From Chalciporus piperatus (lineage: Eukaryota > Basidiomycota > Agaricomycetes > Boletales > Boletaceae), in NCBI GenBank assembly GCA_038093975.1, contig JBBPTG010000003.1, positions 744,001 to 808,000 on the forward strand: a stretch of DNA of 64,000 nt. Direction: 5' to 3'. A program made the translations under genes and the position numbers. Each line of letters starts with the position of its first letter. The first letter of the stretch is position 1. This document shows, piece after piece, positions 11,996 through 21,813 of this stretch. A model generated the notes under the pieces. The model had not been told where the DNA came from, did not search any database, and saw only the letters and a program-made list of their open reading frames with translations.

Positions 11996-12165
11996 GTGGG
12001 CATGTTGCTAAAACTTGGTTGGGTGTGAAAGAAAGAACGGGAGAGAAGAAAAAAACTCATCTTGGGTAGAAATACGTGTGTGATGAAGTTGAAGGCTGTG
12101 GGAATGGTGGAAAAGCAGACAAGTGGCAGAAACACACTCTTGTTCCTCAAATAGTTCCAACTTCG

Positions 12166-12227
12166 CTTGGGACTACTCGAAAAGGGAATTGCGTAAATAC
12201 GCAATTCCCTTTTCGAGTAGTCCCAAG
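12166..12227. repeat. Perfect hairpin, two 30-bp arms with a 2-nt loop
   Basis: The left arm 12166-12195 (starts cttgggactactcg, ends gaattgcgta) is exactly the reverse complement of the right arm 12198-12227. The spacer is only 'aa' at 12196-12197. No mismatch was found. Flanking bases do not extend the pairing. Confidence 0.9.
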
Positions 12228-12444
12228 GCGCAGTGTCGGCGCCCGCCACCTTCGCGAAGACGACCGTGGAGACAATGAGGTCTACCATCGCGCGTCCTTG
12301 TCGTGATCAATCCACCACGTTCATCATGGCAGAGCGTCCAACTGCAGAAATAAAGACGCGCCCAGCCGCGAAGAAACGCGACGGGACGAGTCGCCAGAGC
12401 CATCCGACGGACTTGAGGGAGTCGCAGGCGTCGAGGGCGCGTGG

Positions 12445-13458
12445 TTGGTAGTCGAGCAATCGAGTGTTGAGGTCGAGGAAACAAGCAGCCGCACGAATGC
12501 AGACTGCGAGTCCAAAGTCCAAGGGGTCGAGTCGAGCAAATCGGGTGCCGTCGAGATCGAACCAGGCGGCGAGGCGGACGTCGAACGAGCCGGAAGCATC
12601 GTGCACGACCGCAGGTGCATGAAAACCGATCGGGGCAACTCGAGGCCACAAAAAGGCGTCGAAACCGGTCGGGGGACCACGGAGATCGAAGGGGAAGACG
12701 AGGAAGCGCTCAGAGACGAGCAGGTCGAAGGGGAGAAGGACGAGACGCGCGGAAACACGTCGATCAAGGAGAAGAAAAGGTCGTCGAGGCCGCACAAGCG
12801 ATCGACGCGAGGAGTCGAAGCAACCAGTCAAAAAGACACGGCGAACAACGACGACGTAGCTACACCGTCCCCACTCCTTCCTCCACCTATTCCCAGTCCT
12901 CACGACCGATCCCGAAGCCGAACGAATGATCACAACAACGACAAAGCGGCGAACGCACGGTACGACCGCACAGACGCACGAACGGAGTCGTGTGGCCATA
13001 CGGTCGCAACGAGGGACCAACGGGGCGATGCAGAGCATCGAGAAGACGACGGCGACGACTTACGGAGATTGCTGACTCGAGTCAAGCGAGATCGAGACCG
13101 AGACGACGAGCGGGAGAGGGTCAAGTCGGAGAGTCAGGGGGAGTATGAGAGGGGTGGAAACGGCGCCGAACGATACGGCGAACGCAACGGCATGGACGAC
13201 GCAACGAGCAACTGGGATCGCGACTCACGACGAGTCGGATCGAAGCCGATCGCTGACGACGAGCGTCAGAACCAACGCTACATGCGCAAGTTGGCCATGT
13301 ACGCACCTAGGCCATCACCACCACGCATTTCCCATCACGCCAGACGACTCACCAGTCACCCAAACCCACCGCGTCGTCGAGGACGACTCAAATCGAACCT
13401 ACGGCTCTTCGACGTGTGGCCCCCATCAGAGCTTGAAGGTAGGTCACTTCGTTGGTGA
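12445..13458 (+). CDS. Doubtful long open frame inside the TIR element
   Basis: A 337-codon open frame rich in Arg, Asp, Glu and Ser (RDRDRDDERERVK-type runs) with no domain I can name. The opposite strand is also open over much of the same stretch (12307-13038), which suggests base composition (abundant cga/tcg words) rather than selection. A plausible donor (gtaggtca) near 13439 could extend it to a further open segment ending at 13952 that has a Pro/Ala/Thr-rich tail. It may be a decayed element protein or chance. Confidence 0.25.
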   Translation: MVVEQSSVEVEETSSRTNADCESKVQGVESSKSGAVEIEPGGEADVERAGSIVHDRRCMKTDRGNSRPQKGVETGRGTTEIEGEDEEALRDEQVEGEKDETRGNTSIKEKKRSSRPHKRSTRGVEATSQKDTANNDDVATPSPLLPPPIPSPHDRSRSRTNDHNNDKAANARYDRTDARTESCGHTVATRDQRGDAEHREDDGDDLRRLLTRVKRDRDRDDERERVKSESQGEYERGGNGAERYGERNGMDDATSNWDRDSRRVGSKPIADDERQNQRYMRKLAMYAPRPSPPRISHHARRLTSHPNPPRRRGRLKSNLRLFDVWPPSELEGRSLRW

Positions 13459-14158
13459 ATCACCAAATGAAACTCACCCTGCAGTAGAGTCTCTTTGTGG
13501 ACATCCTATCTGTCCTCGCTATGACGTACTCAGATACTCAACCACAAGGGACTCTCCGATATCGCTTGCTATCCGCGTCCCTCCTCCCTCCGTCATCAAC
13601 AATACCGGAACCAGGTTCATGGGGCCACGAGTACGTTCGCCAGCTCGCATCAGAGCTTGAAGACTCCACACTCCGGCAAGAAGGTGAAGAAGCTGTTCCT
13701 CCCCCTCCTGCCACTGAAGGCGATGCGGCTGCCGTGAAGCCCGAGGCTGTTAATGTCCCGGCGAGGTCAGCGCCGAGTCGAGTGGCGGCCATGCGAACTC
13801 ACCAAATGACCCTACCGAGCCACCAGAAGACGACGACGACGAGTCGACAAGCCCAACCGTCGAGCGGGACACGTCGAACAACGTTGGAGATGCACTCAGG
13901 CGCAAAGATACCCGACCAGACGAGTTGCCAACACCACCTGGGCTTCCAGTAATGTATTGGACAGTTGTACACATTTTATCCTTAATAACTGGTCTAGTAA
14001 GTACGCCTATCAAACATTGTACTAGATATATCAGTAGCATTGTGTACTATAGCAATAAATAGCCCATATAGTGCCATATGTGCAACTTATAGCACAAATA
14101 TGTCCAATGTGTGCCATGGCTGCACATATGGCCAACTATGGCATAGGGTATTTTTCCT

Positions 14159-15707
14159 GATGTTCAGACGCACGGCAAGCAACACGCGGGATTCATCATG
14201 GCGGACATAGATCGGAGGTGAGCTACTCCTACCTCGAGACCGACAAATGGTGGGCCCTAATGTGGGGTTAGATTAGCTGCTGCACCACTCTTCGCTGCTT
14301 TACGGCGCTTTCCAGAGGGCCGTGGGTTCAAGCAGTGGACTGGTGACGATTCAAAAGCGTTAATGAAGGTAAGAGGTCCCTTGACATGTGTAACGAACTC
14401 ATTGAACGTTTGGGCACATCCACCACAGGTCTATCTTCCTGCACTCGTTGGCTATGTCCCCGACCAAATGGTGCGAGCAATACAATATTTTTTGGAATTC
14501 TGCTATCTCGTTCGGCGCCCGGTCATTAGTCAATCAATGCTCGACGAAATCAACACAATGGTGCAACGTTTCCATGCCGAACGAGAAATATTTGTTGCTA
14601 CAGGCGTGCGTGACAATTTCGCATTACCTCGCCAGCACTCAATGTCTCACTATTCAACACTCATCAAGATGTTTGGAGCACCAAACGGATTGTGTTCCTC
14701 GATAACCGAGTCACGACATATCAAAGCAGTCAAAGAACCATGGCGGCGTTCGAACCGATACAACGCCCTGGGGCAAATGTTGGTGACAAATCAGCGGCTC
14801 GATAAGCTGGCTGCAGCTCGCCTTGATTTCTCGAAAAGAGGAATGCTGTGGGGTCCTCTCCTGGGAGCCCGGGAAATTGTTGAAGTACAAGAGCAACATG
14901 ATGGGGATGACGACGACAACAACGGTGCGGTGGAGGACGACGCTATGGCAACGACATTCGATGTGCGGCTGGCTCATCGGTATGGTGAGTTTTTGTTCGG
15001 TCATTCAGATCACTGGGGATCGCAAACTGACAACCTGTACAGTACGAGGGCTACCACAAGCTGCGACTGACCTGGGCAACCACTACGGGTATGCGGATCT
15101 TGTTCCCGGCATTCGGCGCTTTCTCTACGACCAGCTCAACCCCGATGCTGAGGTACCAGGGGATCGTGTCGATCTCGCCCAATGCCCATCTTTCCGAGGC
15201 AACCTGAAGATCTATCACTCGGCAACAGCAACATACTATGCGCCAAGTGACCAATCCGGCAAGGGGGGGATGCACCGTGATATTATACGGTGCACATCAT
15301 CGTGGCGTGGGGGTCCCGCACGAATGGACACAGTTTTTGTCGAGAACGGAGGAGACGAAAATGAAGGACTTCAGGGCCTCCTTGTGGCACGTGTGCGTCT
15401 CTTTTTTTCGTTTCGCTACAGGGAGAACGCATACGAGTGTGCGCTCGTGGAATGGTATCTGCAGGTTGCTGAGGAGCCAGATGAGCTCACGGGGATGTGG
15501 GTAGTGGCACCTGAAGAGGACGAACAGGGTCAGCGGGTTCGAGCGGTCATTGCACTTGATACGATCCTACGGCCAGCACACCTAATCGGAGTGTATGGGG
15601 AGGATGTCTTACCTGTAGACTTTCATTTTTCGGACACTCTTGACGCTTTCCAAGCCTATTACGTGAACAAGTATATCGACTATCATGCACATACCATGGC
15701 ATTCTAA
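14159..15707 (+). pseudogene. Plavaka-type (CACTA) transposase, C-terminal part only
   Basis: Four exons read in frame: 14159-14217, 14272-14368, 14429-14984 and 15043-15707 (TAA), with introns of 54, 60 and 58 bp. The conserved order of the Plavaka family C-terminus is complete: HGKxxAxFIMADIDRR, RFPEGRGFKQWTGDDSKALMK, VYLPA, LPRQHSMSHY, FGAPNGLCSSITES, KAVKEPWRRSNRY, TNQRLDKLAAAR, then GGMHRD, LIGVYGEDVLP, YYVNKY and a final HTMAF. The catalytic DDE part and any zinc finger should lie upstream but are replaced by the TIR element at 14162. The retained half has no stop codons, so truncation was fairly recent. It is non-functional as it stands. Confidence 0.85.
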
Positions 15708-15728
15708 GCTACTTTTTATCCACTTAAT

Positions 15729-18423
15729 TTACTTTACTTGACAAGTGTCTTGGGACGAACCTGACTGGCCGCAAAAAGCTCCGCAAGTCGAGAAAAGTTC
15801 GTCAAAGTTCGTCGCAGGGCATCAAGTCCCGAAAAGGAAGGTGACATTTTGCTGATGACCGTATACGGGGAAATAGTACCAGACAATCGAGAGGAACATG
15901 ACGCTACCAAGAACGACGACAGTGTAGTTCATGGTGGGCGCAGTCGTCTGGGGCATCGTAGGGAAGAAGAACACGACGTCCACAAACATCATAAAGGTAA
16001 CAGCGATGATGGCGACCGGAAGACTCTGAACAAAGGATCAGCTCCCTGCTTCATGCGATCATGGGCACTGGAGGCACTGACGAAGACTCCAAGATTGAAT
16101 GGTCCAGGTTTGAAGTCATTCTTGAAGATAAACCTCACTGCGATGGGAATGGAATATGCCACGTAGAGCCCAGTGACCGAGAGTGCGAACACGGCGTTGA
16201 TAGCTGCGGAGCCAGCGAGAGCTAGAAGGCCGAGCAGAACAGCAATGGCAACGACCCACCACACAGTGTTCACAGGCGTGCCAGTAAAACTGTTCATGCG
16301 GTACAGAATACTCGAGAATGGGAGGGCACCATCGCGGGAGAACGCAAAAGATTGACGAGAGGAAGCAAGAACCTAAGGAAAGTGTTGGTCCATACTTTCT
16401 GAATTGCAAAGGAAGTACTTGCCATGCTGGACCCCATCATATATCTAGTAATGGATGACAACGTGACAACGTGAATCTACTGATCAATCGACAACTCACT
16501 GTCCAAGGACAACGATGGACCAAATGGCAAGTGTGCCTTTTTGTCCGAAGCTGTTCAGGAAGATTAAGGACATGGGCTGAGGGCTATTGACGAGGCTCTG
16601 CAGGTCGCTTCCCATACAAAACGCAAGAGAAACGTTGATAGCTAGAGTGATCATACAAAAGTCATATCCCATACAAAACGCAAGAGAAACGTTGATAGCT
16701 AGAGTGATCATACAAAAGTCATAAACCTAGGACAGTGGGGCATATGGGGGTGCGCACCCCAACCAAGGACGCCGGAAATGGAGATTGCTCCCACCTGTCA
16801 AACACGTCAGTCAACATCTCGCGGTACAAGGATTAGCCTTACAATTGCCCATGGCACTGCAGTAGCTGCATTTGCAGCTTCTTCACTAATATGTACGCTC
16901 GAATCAAATGAACCTAGCGGATTGGACAGCTGTGGTTAATGATCTACCTCAGAAAGAACCGGTGTGGAAGGGGGTGACATACCGATCGTCCAGAGAGGCG
17001 CCAGGAAGGAGAGGATGAAGGCATAGCCACTTGGCCAGCCATTGACTAGAGAGGGAGTTAAAACGTAGAGGAGGAACAAAATTCAAAAACAAACAATCAG
17101 TAAAATTCCCGAGCGCAAAACTGGGGCTATTCATGTATTCTTTTGGGGTCGCAGCCGGGAGAGCGATAATGACGGCAAAGCAGAGGCTGCGGACAACGTG
17201 GAGTTAGTGTTCGGACTACGAGAAAGTAGCTGCTCCATGTAGGATCCGCAATTGGCACCATATCAGCCTCGAGACGCAACAGCGTGCTGATTGTGACCAA
17301 AGTAGGGACGAGATGACAATACTCACAGCAGATTAAGGACGATAGAGACGTTCTGCAGTCTTGCGAGAACGGCAGTGCCAAGAGAGCATACTACACCATG
17401 GGAGAAGAGGACGGCAACGTATATCCCGCTGTATGGATGTTAGCGAAAGGAACGTCGAGACGTAGATAGCAGAGGAAGGCAAGTTGGGACGCACAAAGTT
17501 TGAGCTGCTGTGGCAACAAAGTTCCGGTTGGCAATACTAACAGCTGCAGCAATTTGGACAGCACACCCCCAGTCAATAGACGCTGATCAGGGGTGCCAAA
17601 CCAGAATAGATTTTGCAGTGTCAGCTGATCTCGCATGGAAAAAGTCGGAAAGAAGAGAGTTGCTCACCGACGGCTGATATCGAACCTATCGTATTTGCAT
17701 CTGATAGGATGGTGTGTGAGTAGCGTGAGGGTCATGGCAACGAGTTGAGCATACATCCGACAATCCAACAGAGGAGATTTCGCCAACGAGGAGATGAAAG
17801 GGAGTGAGTCCAGAAGTAAAGCTATGACCTGATTAGTCGCCTCCCCGGATTGCGACAAGTGCGGAGGCCCGACTCACTCCGCCGGAAGTAGGTGCTGCGG
17901 AAGCAAGTTCCGCCATAGACAAACCGACGCAGAGGATGAAAAGACTCGCAACCGCCCACTGGATTTAACGGATATAAATCGAAACATGTCAGCACAATGC
18001 TTGACGAAAGGGATGGAGGAAACAGCAAAGAACGAATAGCGGAACTTCCGCTTGTCAGGACACCGAAGATTGGGGGGAAGTAGCCGGTGACCGGACAAGT
18101 AACACGACCGTACGTACCCCCCAGACCATTGCAGAAGGACCACCATTTGGAATGGAGTAAGTGAGAACCGCGCTGGAGGTCGATAAGGTGGTCAGCCCTC
18201 TGCTGTGTGGAAGTCGGATTGAGCTCACGCGATCGATGGAAGCAGACCAACGATACTGAACGCTATACCAAATACCTATAAAGGTTGTCAGTCGACATCC
18301 GGCTTGGTAATGGGGTTATCTACGCACCTCTAATGGAGTGAAGGCTCTCTTGAATTCCTGCTTGTACCCAAGCTCTGCGAGGAGTGCTTCGTCGGCTTTT
18401 TCAGTTGCTTGCCTGGTCGCCAT
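15729..18423 (-). CDS. APC-family amino-acid/choline-type permease
   Basis: A multi-exon membrane transporter, likely plasma membrane. The start is ATG at 18423-18421 (MATRQATEKADEALLAELGY), exon 1 ending at 18328 in phase 0. Later exons follow the GABA/choline permease pattern: VFGIAFSIVGLLPSIA, YSIPNGGPSAMVWG, LSMAELASAAPTSGG, LYFWTHSLSSPRWRN, SIDWGCAVQIAAA, GTAVLARLQNVSIVLNLL, GYAFILSFLAP, an Asn/Pro block before FLNSFGQKGTLAIWS, and WWVVAIAVLLGLLALAGSAA near 16250. The last exons (before about 15870 and the stop at about 15729) are less certain. Family members exchange or import amino acids, GABA or choline by proton symport; the substrate cannot be read here. An in-frame 57-bp tandem duplication lies in one membrane segment, so function may be altered. 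Confidence 0.8.
16610..16723 (-). repeat. Perfect 57-bp tandem duplication inside a permease exon
   Basis: Copies 16610-16666 and 16667-16723 are identical. On the coding strand each encodes the 19 residues YDFCMITLAINVSLAFCMG, a hydrophobic membrane segment, so the frame is kept. Family members have the segment once before the '[ST]D' loop. Confidence 0.9.
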
Positions 18424-19095
18424 TCTCGTGGTTGGTGTATTTTATAACCCGGAGGATTAGAAGCGGGAAGGCGGGGGAGAGAGCTCGAGGCACATTCCAT
18501 CCGGTAGAAGCATGACCTTATACTATCGGGCCACCATGACTTCCCATGACGTCCACGGGGTGGGAAGATGAAGCGAGCATATCCGGCTTGGCTTGATAAG
18601 GCCATGCATGCACGATAAGTCTTTCTAGCCCAGTCAGTCTGTGTCAAAAGTTACATTTCATCTGTTCGTTCAACTTCGTCGGTATACTTGGTTGGGTTTT
18701 CGGTGGGTGCAACCTCAAGAGTGAACGAGGCCGAGGCTCTGTCATGATGTAACTGGCAGCATTGCAATCATGTCGAACCTGGACCAACCAGAATTGGTTC
18801 TTTGCCGGGTATTAATGAGGCCAAATGGGGCCAAATTTAAGACGTATTCAGCTCAAAACTGAACACAAAGGGACAAGACTTGAAGCTTGACCTTGGACTC
18901 GACTAGTATGAAGATCACAGCTCAAAGTGATTTCGATTTCTAGCAACTTGGCAACTCTGAGCTTCCATGGATGATGGCAGTGTTGTGATAAAATTACTCT
19001 GGTCACACGATGTAAGACTTCAGAATCAGACCGAGGTTCAAATGGAGAAACGTAGGGAAATTCACATGCATTGCCAGTGTGCCGGGGCATCCACT
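18424..19095. other. Upstream region of the permease; no gene seen
   Basis: No supported coding frame. The permease promoter should lie here on the minus strand. Some AT-rich sequence and a short 'ggccaaatggggccaaat' direct repeat near 18820 are visible. Confidence 0.4.
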
Positions 19096-20645
19096 TGCTT
19101 TGTTGGCATGGGGCACGAGCGGTTGGCGGGCGGCGCTGAGTCAGCGTGCCCCATGGGGCACGGTGGCTGTGCGCCCGCCTCGTCGGGCGTTGGAGGTGGA
19201 TTTGGGAGGCGGGAGGCGGCGGCGAGCGACGGATTGGGTCGTGATGACGTCGGCGGGATGGACGGGACGTGTGGGAGGTGCCTGGGCACGTAAGCGAGCC
19301 AGGATGAGGGGAAGGGGACGACGCGAGCGCTCGACTTTAGCGAGCGTGCCCCATGACTGGATTTTCATCCAGTTTTGCATGGGGCACGCTCGAGCGGGCG
19401 GAAAATGTTCCCATCCGCCAGTTCACGTGCCCCATGAGGGAACCAAACGGCCAGTCTCTCATGGGGCAACGATGGGGCACGCTGCATCACGTAGACGAGT
19501 AGAAAAATTAATTAAGCGCGTACGGAAGCGGGGGAGTTACCATAACGAGGCAAGAGCCGTCAGCGCTCCCTGAGGACCCTGCACTGGGTGTATGCCACCC
19601 TCGGAATGACCTGGGGGGCGAGATCGACAGCTATAAGAAAATAATTCTATTTTTTCGCGCTTTTCTCAATTTTACTGACTACATTTCGCCTCCGAAAACG
19701 ATCGAGGAGGTGGAAGCCCATCCAAACTGAGGGACCTGCGCAAACTCGACGGGAACGCTACGCGACGACGCGTCGCGTACGCCCAGGCGCGCGCTCGGTT
19801 GCCGACTTCCGCCGAAAAAGGAAATTCCGTTTTCGGCGCGAGTTCGTGCCCCACTGCAATCTAAAGGTTGCTTTGTTGGCATGGGGCACGAGCGGTTGGC
19901 GGGCGGCGCTGAGTCAGCGTGCCCCATGGGGCACGGTGGCTGTGCGCCCGCCTCGTCGGGCGTTGGAGGTGGATTTGGGAGGCGGGAGGCAGCGGCGAGC
20001 GACGGATTGGGTCGTGATGACGTCGGCGGGATGGACGGGACGTGTGGGAGGTGCCTGGGCACGTAAGCGAGCCAGGATGAGGGGAAGGGGACGACGCGAG
20101 CGCTCGACTTTAGCGAGCGTGCCCCATGACTGGATTTTCATCCAGTTTTGCATGGGGCACGCTCGAGCGGGCGGAAAAATTTCCCATCCGCCAAAACCAG
20201 CGTGCCCCATGAGGGAACTAAACGGCCAGTCTCTCATGGGGCACGATGGGTCACGCGGCATCACGTAGACGAGTAGAAAAATTAATTAAGCGCGTACGGA
20301 AGCGGGAGGAGTTACCATAACGAGGCAAGAGCGCGTCGCGCTCCCTGAGGACCCTGCACTGGGTGTATGCGACCTCGGGAATGACCTGGGGGCGAGATCG
20401 ACAGCTAGGAATGAAAATAATTCTATTTTTCGCGCTTTTCTCGATTTTACTGACTACATTTCGCTCCGAAAACGATCGGAGGAGGTGGGGGGACATCCAA
20501 ACTGAGGGACTCGCGCAAACTCGACGGGAACGCTACGCGACGACGCGTCGCGTACGCCCAGGCGCGCGCTCGGTTGGCGACGTCCGCCGAAAAAGGAAAT
20601 TCCTTTTTCGGCGCGAGTTCGTGCCCCACTGCGATCTAAAGGTTG
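19096..20645. repeat. Two tandem copies of a ~772-bp palindrome-rich unit
   Basis: Copy 1 spans about 19096-19867 and copy 2 about 19868-20642; both begin 'ttgctttg' and are nearly identical base for base. Each contains several strong inverted repeats: gagcgtgccccat facing atggggcacgctc (19341-19392 in copy 1, with an inner actggat/atccagt stem), the motif GTGCCCCAT in both orientations at five or more sites, cgccgaaaaagga facing tcctttttcggcg (perfect in copy 2, one mismatch in copy 1) and tacgcgacgacgcgtcgcgta. No coding frame is consistent. GC content is clearly higher than in the flanks. This looks like a non-coding fold-back repeat that has duplicated in tandem. Confidence 0.85.
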
Positions 20646-20771
20646 CTTTGACATTGTGACTGATCCACCTCATATAAAAAGTCGGCCTGGGATAAAACAT
20701 CACGAAGCTCCAGTGCGGCTTCACTTTCCCAAAGGCCAGTGTGTGCTGCAGTGTGCTTATTTCCCCTTGAT

Positions 20772-21458
20772 TCAATCCATCATGAAATCCCTATAATCTC
20801 CCAACATGCCACCATCACGCCCCTCCACCACCACCTGATGAATCTTCTCTCTATATACGAACGTAGGTACGATGACGTCCAGCATATGCACGGCATCGGG
20901 ATGAATCTCCAGATACGGGTGCACTCTCGGCGCGGTAAGTCCAAGTGTGCCCACGTGGTACATCGCCAGTTCAGTTCGGTTTTCATCATCCGTTCATACC
21001 TGTACAGACGAATCAGTGCATACAAGTACAACGGAAGTAGGCGATCCCAACCACGTCGATGCCATACAGCATATCCCATCTGTATGAGCAACCATCAAGT
21101 CCCTTAAAGGCACGTTTCTTATTCATCCGGCGGAACCAATACAACGGACGTCCGTAGGCAAGGCTGGCAACCGTCCAGTAATTCCATGTCGAGGAATGAA
21201 CTCGTCCGCACTTAGCTCCTGACCATCGAACCCGAATATCGATGGTCTAGCCACATGCCATTCTATTTCGGTCATTACCTCGAACTGGTCTCGCATGTCC
21301 ATGGGATCATCGCTCGGTGTGATCTTCTGAATCGTCGTCCGAGTCGTTCCTCGTGACAGAGAGAGTTTGATTGGGTGGGACGTCTTGTAGAGGACTTGAC
21401 CACTCTCATTCGACATGATGGTATTGCGCACCCGCTCAGAGGATAGAATGACTCGCAT
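20772..21458 (-). pseudogene. DUF6593-type protein, probably frameshifted
   Basis: The N-terminal part from ATG 21458 shows the family pattern: MRVILSSERVRNTIM, QVLYK, TTIQKITPSDDPMDMRDQF, EIEWHVARPSIFGFDGQEL, DEFIPRHG. After a likely intron come KRAFKGLDGCSYRWDM, and after another DDENRTELAMYHVGTLGL, PYLEIHPDAVHMLDVIVPTFVYREKI, ending at the stop at 20772. The frame of the DDENRT block does not connect to the upstream exon without a stop (near 20995), so there seems to be a small indel. DUF6593 proteins are basidiomycete-specific and of unknown, possibly tubby-like, role. It sits next to a 2OG oxygenase on the same strand, an arrangement repeated inverted at 44.4-46.0 kb. Confidence 0.65.
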
Positions 21459-21503
21459 CCTTGATCCGGGTTGATGGTGGCGTGCAAGTTCAAGAGCTCC
21501 CAT

Positions 21504-21813
21504 GGTAGGTTGATCCAGCGTCTATGAAGTGACATAATGTGGCTCTGATGCGATGAACGTTCGAACAGTGTCTGTGCTGACACTAAGAAGGAACGACTGT
21601 CTTCCTTCAATCTTCGGTCTGTCTAAAGAGACTATGCTGACACTGAGGATGGAAAGAATTCGAAGCATTTGGCAAGCGCACGCAATAAGATGTAGAATAG
21701 TAACGATGTCCAGGTAATGGATAACATATCAGCTATACAACAACTGCATTCAAAAAGATCACAAGGTTTAAAAGTACAACGTCGATTGTGGCAGTACATG
21801 GTTGGGACTGGTA
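21504..21813. other. Spacer between DUF6593 copy and 2OG oxygenase copy 1
   Basis: No gene. Its sequence resembles 45600-45750 (shared words such as 'agttcaagagctcc' and 'catgtgatcttttt'-like pieces), as expected if the whole gene pair was duplicated as a block. Confidence 0.5.

Larger units (their letters stand above)
10928..14162. mobile_element. 3.2-kb element with terminal inverted repeats
   Basis: The ends CATCAGGAAAAAT (10928-10940) and ATTTTTCCTGATG (14150-14162) are perfect 13-bp inverted repeats. The similarity continues inward through 'tATGCCATA' for about 39 bp at roughly 80%. Both subterminal zones (10945-11210 and 14030-14150) are packed with short copies of gccatatggc, tatagca and tgtgcac-type words, as in many DNA transposons that bind their transposase subterminally. 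Inside are a GT-rich tandem array, a perfect hairpin and one long doubtful open frame. I see no transposase, so it is probably non-autonomous. No clear target-site duplication flanks it, and the two flanks belong to different genes. Confidence 0.65.

Noticed and set aside
12307..13038. Minus-strand 243-codon frame inside the TIR element
   Set aside because: Mutually overlapping with an equally long plus-strand frame, no motifs; explained by the tcg/cga-rich composition.
10926..14164. 2-3 bp target-site duplication (AT or TGA) around the TIR element
   Set aside because: Matches this short arise from the symmetry of the ends, and they do not restore one gene across the element.
20739..21087. 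Small two-exon plus-strand gene with a TATA box at about 20676
   Set aside because: Its opposite strand encodes the conserved C-terminal blocks of the DUF6593 copy (YRWDM, DDENRTELAMYHVG, VPTFVYREKI), so the plus-strand frame is a shadow.
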